From positions 16,408 to 80,407 of the forward strand of contig JANQGM010000012.1 in assembly GCA_028277345.1 (NCBI GenBank): 64,000 nt of DNA. Reading direction: 5' to 3'. The translations under genes were made by a program, and so were the position numbers. Below are positions 23,923 to 31,620 of this stretch, one piece after another. The stretch comes from Candidatus Bipolaricaulota bacterium. GTDB lineage: Bacteria > Bipolaricaulota > Bipolaricaulia > UBA7950 > UBA9294. The notes beneath the pieces were generated by a model, which saw only the letters and a list, made by a program, of their open reading frames with translations, did no database searches and was not told the DNA's origin. The first letter of the stretch is position 1; every line of letters starts with the position of its first letter.

Positions 23923-25515
23923 ATGGACGGATTGTCGATTGCCGCTTCGCTCGCGGAGATCGTTCCGCGGATCGCTGAGGGCATCATCCGTACGATCTAT
24001 CAGCCGGATCGCATGCGCTTCGTGCTGCGTCTCTTCTCGGGGCAGGACGTTCGTCTCGTGATTGACCTTCAGGAGGCAACCCTTCGAATCGCCGAGCACG
24101 CGGAACCCAATCCCGAGACGCCCTCGACCTTCGTGATGTTGCTTCGCAAGCACCTTCGCGGTGGGCGCATCCTTCATGCGCATCAATCAGGGTGGGATCG
24201 GATCATCACGCTGGAAATCCATCGGCGAGAGGGAAGCCATCTGCACGTTTATGCGCTGATCGCAGAGCTGGTCGGGATGCGTGGCAATCTCCATCTGTTG
24301 AAAGAGGGCCGCTTGATCAGGTCCCTGCGTTCGGATCACCGAAATCAGCCCGGAGGACCGTTCCACCCCCTCCTCGGACAGGACAAAGTCGATCCGAGTG
24401 ACGTGACGCCCGATCAGCTGGAACGCTGGTTTTCTGTGGAGGACGTAGAAAGGGCTCTTGCTTCCAAGGTCGAAGGGATCGGACGTGAGACGGCGGCGGA
24501 CCTTGCGGCCTCTGCAACCAGCGATGACCTGCCGCTTGAGATCAGCCTTCGGCTGAAGGCGTGGATGCCGTATGTCAAGGCCCCGTGCCCACATGTGTCC
24601 GAAGATGGTTCTCGCGCCACCTTCTATCCGCTGCCGCTTCCAGCAACGCCTGCGGAGTCTTTCCAGGCGGCCTTGGAGACGGTCGTTCGTGAAGCGGGTG
24701 TAGCTGACGTGACTGCGGGAGATCCGATCCTTCAGCGACTCAAGCGCGGCATCAAGAAACGAAAACGAACCATCGTCAAGCTTGAGGACTGGCTCTCAGC
24801 GTCCGATGAGGCGGATCGAATGCAGGACGAGGCGAACTTGCTCATGATTCATCAAGCTGAACTGGTTCGAGGCGCCGCATCGGCAGTCTTGGTGGATCCC
24901 GAAACCGAACAAAAGGTTTCGATTCGCTTGGATCCCTCGTTGTCTCCCATCGAGAATGCCCAAGCCTTGTATCAGCGTGCGAAGCGCATTCGGCGCGGAC
25001 ATCCGCATGTGCATGCGCGCCTCCGAAAGATCCAGGGGGAGCTGTCGCTGCTCCGCAAGGCGGCCGACGTTTACCGTGCTACCGGCGAGCTCGACGCTGG
25101 TGTCCAGGCTCTGATCGACGTGCGCCAGAAGCAACGTCCACCCGCCAAGAAGGCCGTTCCCTTCAGACAGGTCGAGTTGGAGGGCTATCAGATTTGGGTG
25201 GGCAAGAGTGCACGACAGAACGACGCCCTTCTCAAGGCGGCCTCAGCGAACGATCTGTGGATGCATGCAAAGGACTACGCGGGCTCGCACGTCGTGATCC
25301 GAGCGCGCGGATCGGAATCGCTTCCGGATGCCGTCATTCAAGAGGCGGCGAGGCTGGCCGCTCGCTACTCCAAAGCCGAGGGTGAGCGGCGGGTCGAGGT
25401 CACGATGACACGTGTCAAGAATGTTCGTAAGCCCAAGGGTGCACCGGCGGGGCTGGTAAACGTACGAGACACGGATACACTGACCGTCGAACTTGAGGAG
25501 AAGGAATCTAGATGA
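23923..25515 (+). CDS. rqcH: RqcH (NEMF/NFACT-family) ribosome-associated quality control factor
   Basis: 530 residues from ATG 23923 behind GGAGGAGAC. The N-terminal NFACT-N domain (residues ~1-190) contains LLRKHLRGGRI and ELVGMRGNLHLL; a helix-hairpin-helix/coiled-coil middle (~190-400) has KRGIKKRKRTIVKLEDWLS; the NFACT-R domain (~410-520) has YQIWVGKSARQNDALLKAASANDLWMHAKDYAGSHVVIR. Bacterial RqcH binds 50S subunits obstructed with peptidyl-tRNA and recruits tRNA-Ala to add C-terminal alanine tails marking the chain for proteolysis. ClpP, the protease stage of that pathway, is encoded 3.6 kb downstream. It was formerly annotated as a fibronectin-binding protein. The stop overlaps the next start by four bases. 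Confidence 0.93.
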   Translation: MDGLSIAASLAEIVPRIAEGIIRTIYQPDRMRFVLRLFSGQDVRLVIDLQEATLRIAEHAEPNPETPSTFVMLLRKHLRGGRILHAHQSGWDRIITLEIHRREGSHLHVYALIAELVGMRGNLHLLKEGRLIRSLRSDHRNQPGGPFHPLLGQDKVDPSDVTPDQLERWFSVEDVERALASKVEGIGRETAADLAASATSDDLPLEISLRLKAWMPYVKAPCPHVSEDGSRATFYPLPLPATPAESFQAALETVVREAGVADVTAGDPILQRLKRGIKKRKRTIVKLEDWLSASDEADRMQDEANLLMIHQAELVRGAASAVLVDPETEQKVSIRLDPSLSPIENAQALYQRAKRIRRGHPHVHARLRKIQGELSLLRKAADVYRATGELDAGVQALIDVRQKQRPPAKKAVPFRQVELEGYQIWVGKSARQNDALLKAASANDLWMHAKDYAGSHVVIRARGSESLPDAVIQEAARLAARYSKAEGERRVEVTMTRVKNVRKPKGAPAGLVNVRDTDTLTVELEEKESR

Positions 25516-26204
25516 ATATCGATCCGATTCTACGTGTGATACTCTCGATCGCCGCTGTCATTCCGGCGATCGTGTTTCATGAAGTTGCTCACGGATACAC
25601 AGCCTTCCGGCTAGGTGATCCCACGGCGCGCAATCTTGGACGACTTACGCTGAATCCGATTGCTCATGTGGATCCCATTGGCACCATCCTAGTACCGCTT
25701 GTGTTGGTTATCTTGGGCTCTGCAGTATTCGGTTGGGCGAAACCGGTTCCCGTGAATCCGCGCTACTTCCGAAACCCATTCCGAGGGATGCTTTTCGTCG
25801 CAATATCCGGACCACTGACCAATATCGCAATGGGCTTGTCCGCGATCGCAATCGGTCGCGTGGCAATTTCGATATTGCCTTATGTTCAAGTCCTAACCTC
25901 AACATCGTTTTTTGGTATCTTGGCACGAGCAGTTTTTTACTTCCTCGGGGTTTTGGCCATTATCAACATGTTCTTAGCGGTTCTAAACATGATTCCTATA
26001 CCGCCTCTGGATGGCTCGCGCGTTTTGACTTATTTCCTTCCGACGGAGGGAAAACGGATGATGCTTTCGCTAGAACGGTATGGATTTATCATCATCGCGG
26101 CGATGCTCTACCTCAGAGTCTTTAGCGGGTTGTTCTCTGTGGTTCTCGGAGTTATTGAGAAACTGCTTGGGCAGCAATGGATTCTGTTGATGAATCAACT
26201 CTAG
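25512..26204 (+). CDS. Site-2 protease-like zinc metalloprotease (M50)
   Basis: 230 residues with about five to six transmembrane segments. The zinc motif HEVAH is at residues 23-27, inside the first helix, and PIPPLDGSRVL around residue 160 is the LDG metal-binding region of M50 site-2 proteases. LGRLTLNPIAHVDPIGTIL matches the short FtsH-less RseP/S2P-like family without PDZ domains. It cleaves transmembrane segments of regulatory proteins; the target is unknown. Its ATGA overlaps the rqcH stop, and it appears slightly richer in A/T than the flanking genes. Confidence 0.9.
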   Translation: MNIDPILRVILSIAAVIPAIVFHEVAHGYTAFRLGDPTARNLGRLTLNPIAHVDPIGTILVPLVLVILGSAVFGWAKPVPVNPRYFRNPFRGMLFVAISGPLTNIAMGLSAIAIGRVAISILPYVQVLTSTSFFGILARAVFYFLGVLAIINMFLAVLNMIPIPPLDGSRVLTYFLPTEGKRMMLSLERYGFIIIAAMLYLRVFSGLFSVVLGVIEKLLGQQWILLMNQL

Positions 26205-26214
26205 GGGAGCGGCA

Positions 26215-26243
26215 TTGCCGTTACCATCTGCGTTTCGTATAAT
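26215..26243 (+). promoter_or_regulatory. Promoter of tig-clpP operon
   Basis: TTGCCG, 17-base spacer, TATAAT. Predicted transcription start near 26250, about 30 bases before the trigger factor ATG. Confidence 0.55.
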
Positions 26244-26279
26244 CCGGCCATCTTCAGAATCCTGGGAGTTTCCGAACCG

Positions 26280-27557
26280 ATGAGCATTAAAGCCGACTAT
26301 CAAATCACCGAGCGACAGGAGATCGAGGCCACCATTCGTGTGACCGTGCCAGTCGAAGGTGTCATCCAGCAGATTGACGCCGTCTATCGTGAGTATGCCA
26401 AGGAGGTCCGGGTCCCCGGATTCCGCAAGGGACATGTCCCGAAGAGCTTTCTGGACAGCCGTTTCGGGCGAGAGGTCTTTCTTCAAGAAGCGTTGGATGC
26501 ATTGCAACGAAAGCACTTTCCCGTTGCCGTCACGGAATTGGAGTTGCGCCCCGTATCGACGCCGTCGCTTGAGATTGTGGAGTCGGGCGAGGACTCCCCC
26601 CTCGTTTTCACGGCCAGCTTTGCGGTGCTTCCGATCGTCAGCATCGACAGCACCGAAGGGTTAAAGGCGACAATCCCACCCCTGAAGCCGGTGAGCGAGG
26701 AGGACGTCAACTCGGCATTGGAAGAGGTTCAGCAACAATTCGGCGTTCTCGGTGAAAGGGAGGGTGAAGAGATTGCCGATGGCGATCTCGTGCGCGTGAA
26801 GGAAGGCGAACAGGAATGGGATACCCGAGCGATGCAGGATAATCCCATCACCCAGCATCTTGTGGGAGCTGCAGTGGGCTCCACTGTGGAGATCGACGCC
26901 GAATTGCCGGACGGCAAACCGCTCCAGACGTCCCTGGAGATTGTTGGACTGCGGCAAGTGATCCTTCCGGATGTCGATGATGATTTGGCGAAAGATGCGG
27001 GGTACGACGATCTCGCGACGCTGAAGAAGGATATTGAAGAGAAGATCAGCAAACGGCGAAAGGACCTGCGGGAACAGTGGCTGCATTCCGCGTTGCTGGA
27101 CGATCTTCTCGGGAAGACCGAGATCCCGCTTCCGGACGCATTCATCGATGATCTTGTCTCGGACGAGATCAGCCGAATGAAGGAATCCTTGGAACGGCCG
27201 GAATCCAATCGTACCTTTGCCGAGTACCTTGAACAGCGCGAACTCTCCGAGGACGAGCTCAGGGATGAGATCAAGACATCGGTGGAAGGCCGCGTTCGCC
27301 GAGAGTTGTTGATGCGGCAATTGGCCGACGATCTTGAGATCGCCATTGACGATGATGAGCTGGGACGTTTGGCTGAAGAAGAGGCCGCCTCGTATGATGA
27401 AGACCCGGTGCGCTTTACCGCGCGCCTGAAAGCGGAGGATCGCTGGGAAGACTACCGGATCGGCAAGGTCAACGAGCGGATTTTCGCGACGCTGGAAAAA
27501 ACGGCTGTGATCACCGAACAAGAGCCACAAGAGTCAAACGAGGAGGCGGACGAATGA
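26280..27557 (+). CDS. tig: Trigger factor (ribosome-bound chaperone)
   Basis: 425 residues. The N-terminal ribosome-binding domain carries VRVPGFRKGHVPKSFLDSRFG (the GFRxGxxP signature, residues ~44-62). The middle part, where the FKBP-like PPIase domain usually lies, appears divergent (EEIADGDLVRVKEG), and the C-terminal half is the long helical chaperone arm (RRELLMRQLADDLEIAI). It binds nascent chains at the exit tunnel. The acidic tail (EEPQESNEEADE) is usual. The gene overlaps clpP by four bases, the common tig-clpP arrangement, though clpX is missing from the operon. Start chosen at ATG 26280. Confidence 0.95.
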   Translation: MSIKADYQITERQEIEATIRVTVPVEGVIQQIDAVYREYAKEVRVPGFRKGHVPKSFLDSRFGREVFLQEALDALQRKHFPVAVTELELRPVSTPSLEIVESGEDSPLVFTASFAVLPIVSIDSTEGLKATIPPLKPVSEEDVNSALEEVQQQFGVLGEREGEEIADGDLVRVKEGEQEWDTRAMQDNPITQHLVGAAVGSTVEIDAELPDGKPLQTSLEIVGLRQVILPDVDDDLAKDAGYDDLATLKKDIEEKISKRRKDLREQWLHSALLDDLLGKTEIPLPDAFIDDLVSDEISRMKESLERPESNRTFAEYLEQRELSEDELRDEIKTSVEGRVRRELLMRQLADDLEIAIDDDELGRLAEEEAASYDEDPVRFTARLKAEDRWEDYRIGKVNERIFATLEKTAVITEQEPQESNEEADE

Positions 27558-28138
27558 CCCAGATCCCTTTTGTCATCGACCATACGGGACATACTGAACG
27601 ATCGTATGATATCTACTCACGCCTCTTGGAGGACCGTATCATCTTTTTACGGGATGCCATTGACGATGAAGTGGCGAACGTGGTGATCGCGCAGATTCTT
27701 TTCCTGGCGGCCAAGGATCCGTCGAAAGACATTCGCCTCTACATCAATTCTCCTGGGGGAATCATTACGGCTGGGCTGGCGATCTATGACACGATGCGCT
27801 TCGTGAAGTGCGATGTTGCCACCATCTGCATCGGCCAAGCGGCCAGTATGGCGGCCGTGTTATTGACAGCGGGTGCGGAAGGTAAGCGATCGGCGCTTCC
27901 CAATTCCCGGATCTTGTTGCATCAAGCCTCGGGAGGCGCGCAGGGCCAAGCTGCGGATGTGCGGATTCAAACCGAAGAGCTGTATCGGCTGCAGGATTTG
28001 CTCGTGAAGATCATCTCGCAACACACGGGCAAGCAGAAGCGAACGGTTCAAAAGGACATCGATCGCGACAAGTACATGTCCGCGGACGAAGCGATCGAGT
28101 ATGGCTTGATCGACTCGATCATTCCGCCGCGAGGCTAG
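27554..28138 (+). CDS. clpP: ATP-dependent Clp protease proteolytic subunit
   Basis: 194 residues with the canonical triad Ser98 (GQAASMAA), His123 (RILLHQ) and Asp172 (DRDKYMS). The oxyanion glycine motif NSPGG is at residues 65-69. It forms a tetradecameric serine protease chamber that degrades substrates fed by ClpX or ClpA/C. Four-base coupling to tig. The expected clpX neighbour is not next; an amidohydrolase gene follows with one intervening base. Confidence 0.97.
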   Translation: MTQIPFVIDHTGHTERSYDIYSRLLEDRIIFLRDAIDDEVANVVIAQILFLAAKDPSKDIRLYINSPGGIITAGLAIYDTMRFVKCDVATICIGQAASMAAVLLTAGAEGKRSALPNSRILLHQASGGAQGQAADVRIQTEELYRLQDLLVKIISQHTGKQKRTVQKDIDRDKYMSADEAIEYGLIDSIIPPRG

Positions 28139-28139
28139 A

Positions 28140-28991
28140 ATGAGCTCGGCGGGAAGCTGGCGATCGATCCCCAAGATCGACGTTCACGCGCACATCGTTC
28201 TGCATCAGCGTGATGACACGGATCTCGTTCTCCATGAGCCGAAGGCGCAACTACGGCTCATGGAGAAGCACAACGTCCGTTGTGCCTGCATCCTACCCAT
28301 CAACTATCCGGAGTACTTTCCGTTGCGTCCCGAACGAGCCCTCGATTGGCTGCGCGCCAACAACGAGATCCAAGCCGACATCATGCGTACTGCGCCGGAG
28401 CGGTTGCTCGCATTCGCCGATTGCCGCATCGATGGCGCCTATGCCCTCAGGGAACGGGTGCACAGTGAGCTTCGCCGTGCGATCGAGGAGCTTGGTTTAC
28501 GCGGGCTGAAAATCCATCCCTCCAATCTCAAGACACCGGCGGACGACGGTCGGCTTCGCCAGTGGCTGGATGCGGTCGACGCGCAGCGCGTGCCCGTTGT
28601 TTTTCATTCCAACCCCTCAGGCAGCGACCCTCAGTTCGACGAGTCGGCGCCGCGCACGATCTATCGAGCCATCTACGGTCGCAGCACGGTGTTTACGGTG
28701 GCTCACATGGGCGGGGCAGCCTTTCTGGAAACCTTGGGTGGAGACGGATACGTCGGGACATCGTACGGATTGCTGCTGATCGCCGATCTTCACGGAGTCG
28801 ACTTCTGCGAACGGCTCTTGCGGCGAATCGGCATCGACCGTGTCCTGTTTGGCACCGATGTCCCCATCTTCAGCTACGAGGACTACGAGCGCGTCTTCGA
28901 TGCCATGGGTCTGACACGCGAAGAGATGGAAAAGATCGCCTACCGCAACGCCGAGCGCATGCTGGCCGGACGTCCGCCCCTCGATTCATAG
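28140..28991 (+). CDS. Amidohydrolase-family TIM-barrel metal-dependent hydrolase
   Basis: 283 residues of the amidohydrolase-2 family (PF04909; ACMSD/TIM-barrel group). The N-terminal metal pair is in KIDVHAHIVL (HxH), a further ligand in VAHMGGAAF, and the catalytic Asp in FGTDVPIFSYEDYERV. Members are decarboxylases or hydrolases with one Zn or Mn. No catabolic neighbours point to a substrate. The ATG follows the clpP stop by one base, so it is probably read through from tig-clpP, although it has no obvious link to proteolysis. Confidence 0.85.
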   Translation: MSSAGSWRSIPKIDVHAHIVLHQRDDTDLVLHEPKAQLRLMEKHNVRCACILPINYPEYFPLRPERALDWLRANNEIQADIMRTAPERLLAFADCRIDGAYALRERVHSELRRAIEELGLRGLKIHPSNLKTPADDGRLRQWLDAVDAQRVPVVFHSNPSGSDPQFDESAPRTIYRAIYGRSTVFTVAHMGGAAFLETLGGDGYVGTSYGLLLIADLHGVDFCERLLRRIGIDRVLFGTDVPIFSYEDYERVFDAMGLTREEMEKIAYRNAERMLAGRPPLDS

Positions 28992-29037
28992 GGTCGGAGT
29001 TCGTCGTCCTGCCGCCGCGCATCGCGTAGAGTGAACC

Positions 29038-30117
29038 ATGCGAACCGGGACCTCAGACCTTCCTCTTCATCACGGACGCGCGCCTCGATGGCTCTTCTCG
29101 CGGATGACTCAATTGGCGGGGTCGATTACGGAGTTGATGATTCTCGAACACGGAGTTCCTGGGCTGTTCGACCGTTTATCCAACCCCTATTGGTTCCAAT
29201 CCTTGGGGTGCGTGCTTGGGTTTGATTGGCATTCCAGTGGTGTCACGACAACGACATGCGGCGCGATCAAGGAAGGCATCAAGGGACGCGAACGGGAGCT
29301 CGGCCTCTTTGTTGCCGGGGGCAAGGGGGCGGCATCCCGAAAAACGCCGGCCGAGATTGCGGCATGGGGCGAGCGTGAGGGAACGGATTCGGCTCGACTG
29401 ACCGATGCCAGCCGCACGGCGGCCAAGGTCGACAGTTCGGCCGTTCAAGACGGCTACCAGATTTATCATCATGTGTTTCTGTTCGACCGAGATAACCAAT
29501 GGGTGGTCATTCAGCAGGGCATGAACGAGAGCAACGGCTATGCGCGGCGGTACCATTGGCAATCTTCTGCGGTGACGGATTTCGTCAATGAGCCTCACAC
29601 GGCCATCTGTTGCGATCGTCGCCAGCTGACGCTCAACCTGGTGGCCGCATCGAGCGAATCGACGCGGCATGCCAGCCACGAGCTGACGCAGTCGAAGCCA
29701 ATCGCTCTCATTCAGGAGCTGTACAAGCTCAAGTCGCTCAAGCTTCCACGACGACACGAGATCCTCATGTCGGACATCTCGCCGCGCCGGATGGAGCGGA
29801 TCTTTCTCAAGACCTATGAGGCGCATCCGGAAAGCTTCGTGGAGCTACTATGCTTGCCGGGCGTGGGCGCAAAGACGCTTCGCGCGTTATCGCTCATCGC
29901 GGAGTTGGCCTATGGTGAAGCGCCCAGTTACGAGGATCCGGCGCGCTACGGATTTGCGCATGGTGGCAAGGACGGAATTCCCTTTCCCGTCGATCGTTCG
30001 CTGTACGACCAGACGATCGATCTGATGTCGCGTGCGATCCGAAAGGCCAAGTTGGGACAATCGGATGAGCTCAAGGCACTGCGCCGAATGGAGCGGGCGT
30101 TCAATCACCCTTCGTAG
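29038..30117 (+). CDS. DUF763 protein
   Basis: 359 residues matching the DUF763 family (PF05559). It opens RTGTSDLPLHHGRAPRWLF and has GGKGAASRKTPAEI, HHVFLFDRDNQWVVIQQGMN and, near residue 275, LLCLPGVGAKTLRALSLIAEL, a helix-hairpin-helix-like turn suggestive of nucleic acid binding. The segment DPARYGFAHGGKDGIPFPVDR is strongly conserved in the family. The biochemical role is unknown; the family is common in archaea and patchy in bacteria. It is convergent with gatD, whose protein is also archaeal-type. Confidence 0.9.
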   Translation: MRTGTSDLPLHHGRAPRWLFSRMTQLAGSITELMILEHGVPGLFDRLSNPYWFQSLGCVLGFDWHSSGVTTTTCGAIKEGIKGRERELGLFVAGGKGAASRKTPAEIAAWGEREGTDSARLTDASRTAAKVDSSAVQDGYQIYHHVFLFDRDNQWVVIQQGMNESNGYARRYHWQSSAVTDFVNEPHTAICCDRRQLTLNLVAASSESTRHASHELTQSKPIALIQELYKLKSLKLPRRHEILMSDISPRRMERIFLKTYEAHPESFVELLCLPGVGAKTLRALSLIAELAYGEAPSYEDPARYGFAHGGKDGIPFPVDRSLYDQTIDLMSRAIRKAKLGQSDELKALRRMERAFNHPS

Positions 30118-30205
30118 CACGCGAGACGGACATCATCGGCTCTCAACCGCCGCAGGCCGCGATCTTGACGCATTGTGGAGCGACGATGTTGCGAAGCCAC
30201 TCGTT

Positions 30206-30230
30206 CCTACGGAGGCGTAGCCGACGTAGG
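30206..30230. terminator. Symmetric hairpin between convergent genes
   Basis: CCTACG/CGTAGG outer stem, tandem GA/GA mismatches, GGC/GCC inner stem and a GTA loop. No T-run follows on either strand, so termination is uncertain, but its position between convergent stops suits a transcript-end structure. Confidence 0.35.
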
Positions 30231-30234
30231 CAGT

Positions 30235-31620
30235 CTACTTATGAACCCGCTTCATGAAGTCCTCGATCTCCGGCATGCCGCCTTGGAAGACAAGGTACCC
30301 ATCGTGGGGCTCCCGCTCGGTAATCTCTCCGCAAATGGGGGTGAGCATCAGGGATTTAACCTTCTCCAGGTCATCGGTTTGCCCCAGCGCCCATCCCAGC
30401 TTGATATAGGCGACCTCCGGAAGCATGTTCTCGGTTGGAATGATGCCCTTGGCCATCAGATCGCGCCCCGTATCGTAGACGAACATGTGCACGTATCCCC
30501 ATAGCGTTTGCACGGTCATGTAGATGGCGACGCCCGCCGCCGTCGCGCGCTCGATGGCCGGATAGACGGGCTTGTTGACGTGTCCGAGTCCGGTTCCCGC
30601 GATGACGATGCCCTTGTAGCCCACATCGACGATGGCATCGATGATGTCCGGATGCATGTTCGGGTAGTAGTAAAGCAGTGTGACACGATCCTCGAATGTG
30701 GGAAGAATAGCGACCTCGCGATCGGTTCGCCGTGGATTGTAGTCCGAGCGCAACGGGACGACGCCCTCCCGGGTGACGGTTGCCAGCGGCGTATCGCCGA
30801 TGGTGCGGAAGGTGGAACGATACGACGAGTGCATTTTTCGGACGCGCGTCCCCCGATGCAGGAGTCCGTACTCATCGGAGGTCGGTCCGAACATGCAGAC
30901 CATGACCTCGGCGATATCCGAGGTCGCTGCCGTGGTCGTTGCGTGAATGAGATTTAGCGCGGCATCGGACGACGGACGATCGGACGAGCGCTGCGAGCCG
31001 ACCATGACGATGGGAACGGGCGAGTTTTGGACCATGAACGCGAGCGCGCTGGCCGTGTGGTGCATGGTGTCGGTCCCATGTCCGACGACGATGCCATCGA
31101 TGCCGTTTTCAATCTCCTGGCCGATGGCGCGGGCCAAGGTCTTGTATTCGTGGGGGCCCATGTTCTCCGAGAAGACGCCGAAGAGTTTCTCGGTGGACAG
31201 GTTGCAGATATCGGCCAGTTCGGGAACCGCGCCGTAGAGCTCGCCCGGAGAGAAGGCGGGAATGACCGCGCCTGTGCGATAATCGAGACGCGAGGCGATC
31301 GTTCCTCCAGTGCCCAACAGCTTCACATAGGGCTTGTCGGGAGAAACGGGAAACTCCTTTTCCGGGATCTTGTAATGCGCTTCCTTCGATCCCTTTATCG
31401 CGACGGCGGTAATCGTACGAACGTCAATGCCGACGTTGTAGCCGGTCGAAAGCTTCAAGACGAGATGTCGAGAATCGTCAAACTCCGATCGAGGGAGAAT
31501 GATGCCCCGGAATTCGCCGCGCGTCGTCGTCAGGATGACGTCGTCCCATACTCCGAATGAAAACGCTTCCAGCGTCTCCAGGGATTCGCCGCGATAGCCT
31601 TTGGTGCGTTCGTCGCTCAT
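30235..31620 (-). CDS. gatD: Glu-tRNA(Gln) amidotransferase subunit D (archaeal-type GatD)
   Basis: 461 residues from ATG 31620 (MSDERTKGYRG); the track start is an extension into gatE. After an N-terminal ~85-residue SH3-like part (VILTTTRGEFRGIILP) comes an L-asparaginase-like domain with VKLLGTGGTIAS (first catalytic Thr), GIVVGHGTDTMHHTASAL and IVMVGSQRSSDRPSSDAA. GatD releases ammonia from glutamine or asparagine for GatE, which amidates Glu-tRNA(Gln). It is coupled to gatE by an ATGA overlap. GatDE is the archaeal counterpart of bacterial GatCAB; finding it among bacterial genes is unusual. Confidence 0.95.
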   Translation of the reverse strand: MSDERTKGYRGESLETLEAFSFGVWDDVILTTTRGEFRGIILPRSEFDDSRHLVLKLSTGYNVGIDVRTITAVAIKGSKEAHYKIPEKEFPVSPDKPYVKLLGTGGTIASRLDYRTGAVIPAFSPGELYGAVPELADICNLSTEKLFGVFSENMGPHEYKTLARAIGQEIENGIDGIVVGHGTDTMHHTASALAFMVQNSPVPIVMVGSQRSSDRPSSDAALNLIHATTTAATSDIAEVMVCMFGPTSDEYGLLHRGTRVRKMHSSYRSTFRTIGDTPLATVTREGVVPLRSDYNPRRTDREVAILPTFEDRVTLLYYYPNMHPDIIDAIVDVGYKGIVIAGTGLGHVNKPVYPAIERATAAGVAIYMTVQTLWGYVHMFVYDTGRDLMAKGIIPTENMLPEVAYIKLGWALGQTDDLEKVKSLMLTPICGEITEREPHDGYLVFQGGMPEIEDFMKRVHK

